A stretch of 64,000 bases of DNA from the NCBI RefSeq assembly GCF_003261055.1, contig NZ_CP030074.1, positions 372,001 to 436,000 on the forward strand. Reading direction: 5' to 3'. The stretch's first letter is position 1, and every line of letters starts with the position of its first letter. The notes under the pieces were generated by a model. The model ran no database searches and was not told the origin of the DNA. It was given only the letters and a program-made list of their open reading frames with translations. This document shows, piece after piece, positions 24,726-31,734 of this stretch. The DNA comes from Streptomyces cadmiisoli (GTDB lineage Bacteria; Actinomycetota; Actinomycetes; Streptomycetales; Streptomycetaceae). A program made the translations under genes and the position numbers.

Positions 24726-26180
24726 ATGCGCGCAACCACCCTCGAGGCACCGGCCGACCGCACCGAACCGGTGCCGATACCGGGGGCGCGGCAGCCCGTC
24801 GCGCCCCGCACCCGGAAGCGGTCCCGGCGGCGGGATCGCGCCCCGCACCTCCTCGCGCTCGCGCTGTTCACCGCGTACGCGACCCACTCCGCGCTCCGCT
24901 ACCACCGTATGGAGACCCGCTCCTGGGACCTGGGCATCTTCGAGCAGGCCATTCGCGCCTACGCGCGACTCCAGGCCCCGGTCGTCGACCTCAAGGGGCC
25001 GGGCACCAACATCCTCGGCGACCACTTCAGTCCGGTCACCGCGCTGATCGCCCCCGCCTACCGCGTGTTTCCCACGCCCGTCACCCTGCTCGTCGTCCAG
25101 GCGGCGCTGTTCGCGCTCGCCGCGATCCCGGTCACCCGCGTGGCCACCCGCCTGCTCGGCCGGGCCCCCGGTCTGGCGATCGGTGTCGCCTTCGGACTGT
25201 CCTGGGGCATGCAGCAGGCGGTCGACTTCGACTTCCACGAGATCTGCTTCGCCGTACCGCTGATCGCCTTCTCCCTGGAAGCGCTGCTGTGCCGACGATG
25301 GCGCGCCGCCCTGCTGTGGGCCGCGCCGCTCGTGCTGGTCAAGGAGGACCTGGGGGTCACCCTCGCCGCGATCGCCCTGGTCGTGGCGTGGCGGGCCCGC
25401 CGTGAGACGTCCCGGGCGACCGTGTACGCGCTGGGCGTCGCCGCCTTCGGTCTGCTCGCCACCGCCGTCACCCTCACGGTCGTGATTCCCGCCTTCAACG
25501 GCTCGGGCGGCTACGACTACTGGGAGAAGGTCGACGGCGGACCGTCCCCCTTCGCCGCCGCCGACGTCAAACTCCGCACCCTGGCCTGGCTGTTGCTGCC
25601 CACCACGGGCCTGCTCGCCGTCCGCTCCCCGCTCGTACTGGTCGGTGTCCCCACCCTCGGCTGGCGCTTCCTGTCCGGGGAGGAGCACTACTGGTCCACC
25701 GACTGGCACTACAACGCGGTGTTGATGCCGGTCCTCTTCCTCGCCCTGGTGGACGCCGTCGCCACCTCCCGGCGCAGCCCGCGCCCCTGGCTGCGCGCGT
25801 ACGCGGACCGGCTCCCGGCCTGCGCCGCGGCAGCCGCGCTCGCCCTGACCACCGCGCAACCCCTGTCGGCCCTCACCGACTCCGCCACCTATCGCAAGCC
25901 GCCGCGTGCCGCCGCGGCCGAGAACCTCCTCGCCCGCATCCCCGACGGCGCGACCGTCGAGTCCGACGTGGGCCCCATCAGCCGACTGGCCGGCCGCTGC
26001 CGCGTCCTGTGGGTCGGCGACACCCGGGGCGTCACCCCCGACTGGATCGCGCTGAACAACAACTCCGGCTGGGTGGAGGACCCCCTCGCCTACGCCCGCC
26101 AGCTCCACCCGAAGGCGACGTACCGGCTGTCCGGCGAGGCGGGCGGCTATCTGCTGCTGCAACTCGTGGACCGCAGCTAG
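24726..26180 (+). CDS. DUF2079 family polytopic membrane protein
   Basis: The 484-residue protein begins after a basic N-terminus and has about nine to ten hydrophobic segments. RSWDLGIFEQAIRAYA and GDHFSPVTALIAPAYRVFP near the N-terminus, and FDFHEICFAVPLIAFSLEAL with LVLVKEDLGVTLA in the middle, are diagnostic of DUF2079. That family resembles GT-C glycosyltransferases and other polyprenyl-linked sugar transferases, with acidic residues in the first loop. The catalytic activity is unproven. It lies 24 bp after the small membrane protein gene and is probably in the sigma factor operon, suggesting a role in the cell envelope. Confidence 0.85.
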   Translation: MRATTLEAPADRTEPVPIPGARQPVAPRTRKRSRRRDRAPHLLALALFTAYATHSALRYHRMETRSWDLGIFEQAIRAYARLQAPVVDLKGPGTNILGDHFSPVTALIAPAYRVFPTPVTLLVVQAALFALAAIPVTRVATRLLGRAPGLAIGVAFGLSWGMQQAVDFDFHEICFAVPLIAFSLEALLCRRWRAALLWAAPLVLVKEDLGVTLAAIALVVAWRARRETSRATVYALGVAAFGLLATAVTLTVVIPAFNGSGGYDYWEKVDGGPSPFAAADVKLRTLAWLLLPTTGLLAVRSPLVLVGVPTLGWRFLSGEEHYWSTDWHYNAVLMPVLFLALVDAVATSRRSPRPWLRAYADRLPACAAAAALALTTAQPLSALTDSATYRKPPRAAAAENLLARIPDGATVESDVGPISRLAGRCRVLWVGDTRGVTPDWIALNNNSGWVEDPLAYARQLHPKATYRLSGEAGGYLLLQLVDRS

Positions 26181-26224
26181 ACGTATGGACCCGCCTGCGG
26201 CGAACGCCGGCTGCCGGGCGGAGG

Positions 26225-27154
26225 TCAGTCCTGCTCGACCGAGAGGACCAGCTTGCCGCGGGTGCGGCCCTCGGCGCTGAGGCGCCAGGCCTCGGCCGCC
26301 TCCGCGAGCGGGAGGACCTTGGCGACCGGGACGGTCAGGCGCCCCTCGCCGGCCAGCCGGCCCAGTTCGGTCAACTGGGCGGCGTCAGGCCGTACCCACA
26401 CGTAGTGGCCGCCGTGCGCGGTGACCTCCGCGTCGACGATCGAGGCGATCCGGGACGGGTCCTTCACCAGACCCTGCGACACCTCGACGGCGTCACCGCC
26501 GATGAAGTCGAGGGCCGCGTCGACGCCGTCGGGGGCCAGCGCGGCCACCCGGTCCGCCAGGCCTTCTCCGTACGTCACGGGCTCGACGCCCAGGCCGCGC
26601 AGGAACTCGTGGTTGTGCTCGCTCGCGGTGCCGATCACCCGGGCGCCGCGGGCGAGGGCGATCTGCGCGCCGAGCACGCCGACACCGCCGGCGGCGGCAT
26701 GGACGAGGACCGTCCAGCCGTCGCGCACCCCGACGCGCTCCAGCGCCTGGAGCGCCGTGAGCCCGGCCAGCGGCACACCGGCGGCCTCCTCCCAGGAGAG
26801 CACGGCGGGCTTGCGGGCCAGCATGCGCACGTGGGCCGAGACCTGCTCCGCGTACGCGCCGAGCTGCGCGGTGTCCTTGCGGATGTAACCGAAGACCTCG
26901 TCACCGGGGGCGAATTCGCTCACGTCGAAGCCCACGCGCTCCACGACACCCGCGACGTCCCACCCGGGGATCAACGGGAAGCGGCTCTCGACCAGGGCGT
27001 CCAGCATGCCCTCGGCCAGCTTCCAGTCCACGGGGTTCACCCCGGCGGCCTTCACCCGGACAAGAACCTCACCGGGCGCGACCTTGGGTTCGGGCTGCTC
27101 GGTCAGTTCGAGGTCGTCGGCGGTTCCGTAGCGCTTGAGCGTGATGGCCTTCAT
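26225..27154 (-). CDS. NADP-dependent zinc-independent oxidoreductase (quinone reductase-like MDR)
   Basis: The 309-residue protein starts MKAITLKRYGTADDLEL. It shows the medium-chain dehydrogenase/reductase pattern: AAGVNPVDWKLAEGML, FPLIPGWDVAGVVERVG, GDEVFGYI and the nucleotide-binding loop VLVHAAAGGVGVLGAQIALA. No structural or catalytic zinc Cys cluster is present, placing it with the quinone oxidoreductase-like subgroup that reduces activated double bonds or quinones using NADPH. An in-frame ATG four codons upstream (27166) is possible. The gene is monocistronic. Confidence 0.88.
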   Translation of the reverse strand: MKAITLKRYGTADDLELTEQPEPKVAPGEVLVRVKAAGVNPVDWKLAEGMLDALVESRFPLIPGWDVAGVVERVGFDVSEFAPGDEVFGYIRKDTAQLGAYAEQVSAHVRMLARKPAVLSWEEAAGVPLAGLTALQALERVGVRDGWTVLVHAAAGGVGVLGAQIALARGARVIGTASEHNHEFLRGLGVEPVTYGEGLADRVAALAPDGVDAALDFIGGDAVEVSQGLVKDPSRIASIVDAEVTAHGGHYVWVRPDAAQLTELGRLAGEGRLTVPVAKVLPLAEAAEAWRLSAEGRTRGKLVLSVEQD

Positions 27155-27327
27155 GACGGCCAGCATACGTGCAGACGCTTAATGGCAGCGTAAACAAATT
27201 ATGTGCATGCATTCAAATACCCGGGGCGTGTCGGGCTCTGTCGGGCAGTCATGGCGCCGGTCGGCCTGCGCCGGAGCAGTGTGCACCTGCTGGACAGACG
27301 CTTGCAGGTGCGCGTTCCGCGAGGGAA
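27155..27327. other. Promoter region of the oxidoreductase gene
   Basis: The first 60 bases upstream of the oxidoreductase are unusually A/T-rich (AAACAAATTATGTGCATGCA), consistent with its promoter. No further gene was seen here. Confidence 0.4.
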
Positions 27328-27609
27328 CTACGCGCTGTTCTCGCGTCGCCTGCCGGAGCGTCGATGCAGCGAACCGGTCACTGCGCGCCCGACCAGAACC
27401 ACAAGAGCGGCCACCGCCACAAGGCGGACGGCGCTCCAGGTCGCGCCCACCACCGCTTCTTGCGACGAGGCTTCCACTCGGAGCCGTTCCGTCATCTCCA
27501 CGGCCGCCGACACCGGGACGGGGTTCGCTGTGCGGGCCCCGGCTCGGTGTCGCTTTCGCGCCGCTGCGGCCTCGCGATCGTGATCGGCCGACGCTGCCCC
27601 GAGAGCCAT
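27328..27609 (-). CDS. Possible small membrane protein
   Basis: A 93-codon frame starts at an ATG with AGGG seven bases upstream. It ends with one convincing membrane helix (SAVRLVAVAALVVLVGRAV) and a basic tail (HRRSGRRRENSA). The N-terminal part is basic and without recognisable motifs. No homologue comes to mind. The remainder of the interval to the helicase gene (27610-27796) shows no better candidate. Confidence 0.3.
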   Translation of the reverse strand: MALGAASADHDREAAAARKRHRAGARTANPVPVSAAVEMTERLRVEASSQEAVVGATWSAVRLVAVAALVVLVGRAVTGSLHRRSGRRRENSA

Positions 27610-27796
27610 CAACTGCCCTTTGTCCACCGGCCCTTGGCGCGCTTGAGGACGGGAGCCGGCTCGGCGAGCGGTGGTCAGCCGGGGGCACCTGCGCTGCCGC
27701 CCCCCGGTTCCGAGGGGCGGCAGCGCGGAGCTCTCCGGGCGAGGTGGCCGCCCCCTGCCGCCCGCGTCCCCCAGGACACCGCCCGGCAGTCCGGGA

Positions 27797-29215
27797 TCAG
27801 CCGCCGCGGCGCACCCGGGCCGCCTGGCGGGCCTCCGCGAGCTTCCGGGCCTCGCTGCTCTTGCGGGACGACCTGCCACCGGAGCCGGTCTTCGCGTCCT
27901 TGGTGCTGCCCAGGCCGCGGAACGGGGCGTTGTGGTTCTTGGGCCGCGGTACGGCCGGCCCGCCGTCCAGAGGCTTTCCGGAGGGGGCCTTGGCGCCGGT
28001 GATCCGGCTCAGCTCCGCTTCCCCGGACCGCACTTTGGTGACCTTGGGGGCGACGTCGGCGTCCGCCATGACCTGGCTCGTCTCGCGGCGCTGTCCCGAC
28101 AGGACGAGTGTCACGACGGTGCCGAAGCGGCCGGCCCGGGCCGTGCGGCCCGCGCGGTGCAGATAGTCCTTGGGGTCGGTGGCCGGGTCGACGTTGACCA
28201 CGAGGTCGAGGTCGTCGACGTGCAGGCCGCGCGCGGCGACGTTCGTCGCGACCAGGGCAGTGACCTGCCCGTCCTTGAACTGGGCCAGGGTCCGGGTGCG
28301 CTGCGGCTGGGACTTCCCGCTGTGCAGGGCGGCGGCGGCCACACCGTTGGCCCGCAGATGCCGGGTGAGCTGATCGACACCGTGCTTGGTGTCCAGGAAC
28401 AGCAGGACGCGGCCGTCCCGGGCGGCGATCTCCGTCGTCACGGCGTACCGGTCCGGGCCGTGCACGACGAAGACGTGGTGCTCGATCCCGGAGACCGCGT
28501 TGGACGAGGGGTCCACGGAGTGGACGGCGGGGTCGCGCAGGTAGTCCCGCACCAGCTGGTCGACGTCGCGGTCGAGGGTGGCGGAGAACAGCATGCGCTG
28601 CCCGTCGGGACGCACCTGGTCCAGCGCTTCGGTGACCTGCGGCAGGAACCCCATGTCACACATCTGGTCGGCCTCGTCGAGGACCGTGATGCGCACCTGT
28701 CCGAGCCGGCATCCCTTCCGTTCGATGAGGTCGTGCAGTCGGCCGGGCGTGGCGACGACGATCTCGGCGCCGTCCCGCAGCGTGGCGGCCTGCCGTCCGA
28801 TGGACACCCCGCCCACCACGGTCGCGAGCCGCAGCCGCAGCGCCTGGGCGTACGGGGTGAGCGCCTCGCCGACCTGCTGCGCCAGCTCCCTGGTGGGTAC
28901 GAGGACGAGCGCCAGCGGCTCCTTGGGCTGAGCGCGCCGCCCGGCCGTCCGGGCGAGCATCCCCAGGCCGAAGGCGAGCGTCTTGCCGGATCCGGTGCGG
29001 CCCCGGCCCAGGACGTCCCGTCCCGCGAGCGCGTTGGGCAGTGCCGCCGCCTGGATGGGGAAGGGCACCGTCACACCGTGCTCGTCGAGCGCCCGCAGGA
29101 TCTCGGCCGGCAGCCCCAGCTCCGCGAAGGAGGCCGCCGGGGGCAGAGCGGCAGTGGCCGACGCCTCGGTCGCCTCGTCCTGCTGCCGGGCATCGGCACG
29201 TGCTGATTCGCTCAC
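27797..29215 (-). CDS. DEAD-box ATP-dependent RNA helicase
   Basis: The 472-residue protein contains the full helicase core. The Q motif is FAELGLPAEILRAL with PFPIQAAALPNAL. Motif I is GRGRTGSGKT and Ia is PTRELAQQV. Motif II is VLDEADQMCD, III is SATL, and VI is HRAGRTARAGR. A basic C-terminal extension (SSRKSSEARKLAEARQAARV) probably adds RNA binding, as in RhlE/CsdA-like enzymes. It would unwind structured mRNA or help ribosome assembly. I chose the GTG at 29215 because GGAGGAAGG lies directly upstream. That ribosome-binding site is inside a perfect hairpin, see 29221-29253, so translation may be regulated by RNA structure. Confidence 0.93.
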   Translation of the reverse strand: MSESARADARQQDEATEASATAALPPAASFAELGLPAEILRALDEHGVTVPFPIQAAALPNALAGRDVLGRGRTGSGKTLAFGLGMLARTAGRRAQPKEPLALVLVPTRELAQQVGEALTPYAQALRLRLATVVGGVSIGRQAATLRDGAEIVVATPGRLHDLIERKGCRLGQVRITVLDEADQMCDMGFLPQVTEALDQVRPDGQRMLFSATLDRDVDQLVRDYLRDPAVHSVDPSSNAVSGIEHHVFVVHGPDRYAVTTEIAARDGRVLLFLDTKHGVDQLTRHLRANGVAAAALHSGKSQPQRTRTLAQFKDGQVTALVATNVAARGLHVDDLDLVVNVDPATDPKDYLHRAGRTARAGRFGTVVTLVLSGQRRETSQVMADADVAPKVTKVRSGEAELSRITGAKAPSGKPLDGGPAVPRPKNHNAPFRGLGSTKDAKTGSGGRSSRKSSEARKLAEARQAARVRRGG

Positions 29216-29220
29216 AGAGA

Positions 29221-29253
29221 GCCTTCCTCCGTAGGGACCGTACCGAGGAAGGC
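29221..29253 (-). promoter_or_regulatory. Hairpin hiding the helicase ribosome-binding site
   Basis: In the transcript the arms GCCUUCCUC and GAGGAAGGC form a perfect 9-bp stem. After one G-G mismatch, GUA/UAC adds three pairs around a seven-base loop. The 3' arm contains the Shine-Dalgarno bases GGAGGAAGG and ends five bases before the GUG start. Closed, it should block translation. Confidence 0.65.
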
Positions 29254-29446
29254 GCGGCGGGGACGCGGCCACCGGCCAGGGACCGCGAACCGGGCACCGA
29301 CACAGCGAGGCTGCAAACGGACCACGCTAGCACGGGGCACACCGCCGGGGCAGCCGAGCAGCCCGGCCCGCGGACCCGGCACCGGGCGCCCGTCACCCGT
29401 CACCCGCCGTTCAGCGCCCTGGCATCACCGGGCCGGGGGTGCCGCC

Positions 29447-29640
29447 TCAGGCGGGCGGCGCGTCGGGGTAGAGGTTGTGGTGCACGGCGCGGCAGATGTG
29501 CTCGACGGCGGTCAGGCCGTGGTACTTGCCCAGGTGTGCCGGACTGTTTGCCCGGATGACTCTGCCTCGGTCGTCCTGGCGCGTTCCTTCCCCGATGCGG
29601 GGCGGCCGCGGGCCCGCGGCCGGACCCGCCTCGGCCGTCA
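29447..29640 (-). pseudogene. C-terminal relic of an unidentified protein
   Basis: One minus-strand frame without any usable start codon shows strong G/C third-position bias and protein-like sequence: GEGTRQDDRGRVIRANSP, HLGKYHGLTAVEHICRAV and HHNLYPDAPPA, ending at a TGA (29447-29449). It runs back into the end of the TetR gene in a different frame. It looks like the end of a lost gene. I do not recognise the family. Confidence 0.35.
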
Positions 29641-30402
29641 GGAGGGGGAAGACGCGCGGGGGGCGCGCAGGCGCCGGGGGCGGGGGGCCTGGAGGTCGAT
29701 GCGCTGCGGGCCGGGGTCGGGGAGCGGCCGGAACGGCAGGTCACCGGAGTAGCCGACGGCGAGGGTGAGCTGGCGGGCGGCCAGGCGCCTGGCGTCGGCG
29801 AGGGTGAGCCCGCCCGTCTCGGTGATCAGCCGATGGGTCAGGCCCTCCAGGAGGGCCATGGCGACGGCCGCGACGTCGGCCGGGTCGCAGTCGCTGAAGA
29901 CGCCGTCCCGCAGCCCGGCCTCGACGACGGCGGCGAGCGGTTCGAGGAGGCGTGCGCGGAACTCGGCGAGCCTGCCGCTCATCTCCACCGAACCGGCGGA
30001 GCGGATCTTCAGCTCGGCCCACAGCCGGCATTCGAGGACGTCGTCGTGGGTGAGGGGAAGCCCGAAGTCGATCAGATCGGCCAGGCGCTCGGCGGGACGG
30101 TCGCGGTGCGACTGGCGGGTGCGGCGTTCGAGCCGGACCTCCTCGCGCGTGAGTGAGTACGCCAGGGCATCGGTGAGCAGCCGCTCACGGGAGTCGAAGT
30201 GGTAGTGCACCAGCGCGTTGGAGACCCCGGCGCGGCGGGCGATGTCGGCGAGGCGTACGCCGTCGAAACCGTCCCGGGCGATCAGCTCGACGGCGGCCTG
30301 GAGGATGCCCTCCTTGGCCCCGCGTGTCCTGGCTTCCGCGCCCTCGTCGGTGTCCCTGCCGGCACTGCCCGTCCTGTCGTCCACGGCATCGAATCCTGTC
30401 AC
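29638..30402 (-). CDS. TetR-family transcriptional regulator
   Basis: The protein of about 254 residues has an N-terminal DNA-binding domain: AKEGILQAAVELIARDGFDG, then VRLADIARRAGVSNALVHYH with HF and the usual SRERLLTDAL. The C-terminal part is helical (VVEAGLRDGVFSDCDPADVA, ALLEGLTHRLITETGG) and would bind a ligand and form the dimer. The final Pro/Arg-rich tail is unusual. Start choice is uncertain: GTG 30402 is listed, GTG 30420 is in frame. Two palindromic operators lie in the 95-bp gap to the divergent ureohydrolase gene. It probably represses that gene and itself. Confidence 0.85.
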   Translation of the reverse strand: MTGFDAVDDRTGSAGRDTDEGAEARTRGAKEGILQAAVELIARDGFDGVRLADIARRAGVSNALVHYHFDSRERLLTDALAYSLTREEVRLERRTRQSHRDRPAERLADLIDFGLPLTHDDVLECRLWAELKIRSAGSVEMSGRLAEFRARLLEPLAAVVEAGLRDGVFSDCDPADVAAVAMALLEGLTHRLITETGGLTLADARRLAARQLTLAVGYSGDLPFRPLPDPGPQRIDLQAPRPRRLRAPRASSPS

Positions 30403-30424
30403 AGGCCCTTGCCTCCCCACAGAG

Positions 30425-30467
30425 CCTGACCTTAATGTCAGGACCGTCTCCTGACTTTAACATCAGG
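30425..30467. promoter_or_regulatory. Tandem 18-bp TetR operators
   Basis: CCTGACCTTAATGTCAGG (30425-30442) and CCTGACTTTAACATCAGG (30450-30467) are near-identical palindromes spaced 25 bp centre to centre. They lie between the divergent TetR and ureohydrolase genes. The first is perfect in its outer six bases on each side. Their spacing places two dimers on nearly the same face region of the helix. Confidence 0.75.
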
Positions 30468-30497
30468 CGATGCCCTCGGGGAGCTAGGAGAGCCTCA

Positions 30498-31433
30498 ATG
30501 AGCCGTAACGCGACGATGTTCGGCCGAGACATGACGTTCCTCGGGGTCGACCCCTGCACGCTGGACGAGCCCGCCACCTACGAGGGCGCCGACGTGGTGA
30601 TCGTCAGCGCGCCGTCGGATCGCCGCCACGGCGACCGGCCTTCGCTGCCGCTGCGCGTGGACGCGGTCCGGCAACTGCGGGTGCTGGATGCCGGAGACGT
30701 GGGGACGCTCCCCGCAGGGACCGAGGGGAGCACGGCCGCCGCGGCGGAGGCGGTGCGGCGGATCGCGAGGTCGGGCGCCGTGCCGTTCGTCCTGGGCACG
30801 GACCGCACGATCGGCCTGTCGGCTGTCACCGGCGTGGCGCGGCATCACGGAACGGGCCGGATCTCGGTCGTCCACATCGACGCGCACGCCGACACCGGGA
30901 CCATCCGCTCCGGGCACCCGCACGGCCACGGCCGCCCGATGAGCCGTCTGCTGGAGGCGGGCGCCGTACGCGCGGACCGCCTTGTGCGGATGGGACCGTG
31001 CGGCGGATGGCCGCTCCCCGGGACACAGCAGGACGGCCAGGGCGTGCGCAGCTACCCGATGACCGAGATCGTCACCCGGGGCCTCGACGCCTGCGTGGAC
31101 GAGGCGATGTCCGGCGCCGTCAGCGACTGCGACGGTGTGTTCCTCTCGATCGACCTCCACGTGAGCGCGCCGGTAACGACCCCCGGCGCCGATCCCCCCG
31201 GCGGACTGACCTCTCGCGGACTCCTGGACACGGTGCGCCGGCTGGCGTGCGAAGTACCGCTCCTCGGCATGGACGTCGTCGAGGCATCCACGCCCCACGA
31301 CTACGCGGACATCACCGCGTTCCTCCGCCACCGCGTGGTGCTGGAAGCCCTCTCCGGCATGGCGTCCCGCCGCCGCGGCGACACCTGGCGGCCCGCCCGC
31401 GCGCTGCTCGTGGGACACGGGACGACCGTCTGA
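30498..31433 (+). CDS. Ureohydrolase-fold protein (arginase/agmatinase-like) with altered metal ligands
   Basis: The 311-residue protein starts at an ATG with AGGAGAG upstream. It has the ureohydrolase layout: ADVVIVSAPSD near the start, VPFVLGTDRTIGL, VVHIDAHADTGTIRSG, and VFLSIDLHVSAPVTTPGADP with PGGLTSRGLLD. The central DAHxD metal motif is intact. The usual GGDHS is GTDRT, so its metal-binding His is Arg. The usual DxDxxDP reads DLHVSAP, so acidic ligands are lost. Normal binuclear manganese chemistry therefore looks unlikely. It could bind a single metal, act on an unusual substrate, or be a non-catalytic relative. It is divergent from a TetR gene with operators between. Confidence 0.8.
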   Translation: MSRNATMFGRDMTFLGVDPCTLDEPATYEGADVVIVSAPSDRRHGDRPSLPLRVDAVRQLRVLDAGDVGTLPAGTEGSTAAAAEAVRRIARSGAVPFVLGTDRTIGLSAVTGVARHHGTGRISVVHIDAHADTGTIRSGHPHGHGRPMSRLLEAGAVRADRLVRMGPCGGWPLPGTQQDGQGVRSYPMTEIVTRGLDACVDEAMSGAVSDCDGVFLSIDLHVSAPVTTPGADPPGGLTSRGLLDTVRRLACEVPLLGMDVVEASTPHDYADITAFLRHRVVLEALSGMASRRRGDTWRPARALLVGHGTTV

Positions 31434-31734
31434 CCGGGGCCGTCCGTCCCCGAACCGTCCCACGGGTGCGCCCACGCCGACGGCCCGCGCGTCACCACCG
31501 GGGCGGTCACGCACGGGCCGCGCGGATCGGTGACGGTCAGACCGAGCCCCGCCCGGCCGCGACCGCCGCCTCGACGGCGGCGGAGGTGCGGTCGGCACGC
31601 TGTTGTGGCGTCAGGAAGGTGGACATGGATCCCATGTTTCAGTGGATTGACGGCGTCAGGCGGAGAGTCAGACCTCTGGGCGATGCCATGGCCAATCCTC
31701 ACTGTCCTGGCGATTCAGGGCGGGCCGGTCCCGG
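31434..31734. other. Interval between the ureohydrolase and ABC-F genes
   Basis: Apart from the minus-strand kinase relic (31500-31626), no gene is visible. The interval is where the convergent ureohydrolase and ABC-F transcripts end; no clear terminator hairpin with a T-run was found. Confidence 0.45.
31500..31626 (-). pseudogene. N-terminal relic of a phosphotransferase-like gene, frameshifted
   Basis: From an ATG at 31624-31626 the minus strand reads MSTFLTPQQRADRTSAAVEA and VAAGRG, then hits a stop at 31537. In the next frame it continues GLGLTVTDPRG. Joined, this resembles the opening of Streptomyces aminoglycoside/choline-type phosphotransferases (AAGRALGLTVTDPR from memory). Nothing of the kinase core follows. 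One base change near 31550 and loss of the rest explain it. Confidence 0.35.

Noticed and set aside
27179..27688. 169-codon minus-strand frame before the oxidoreductase
   Set aside because: It is Arg/Ser/Gly-rich, lacks third-position bias and covers the A/T-rich promoter region.
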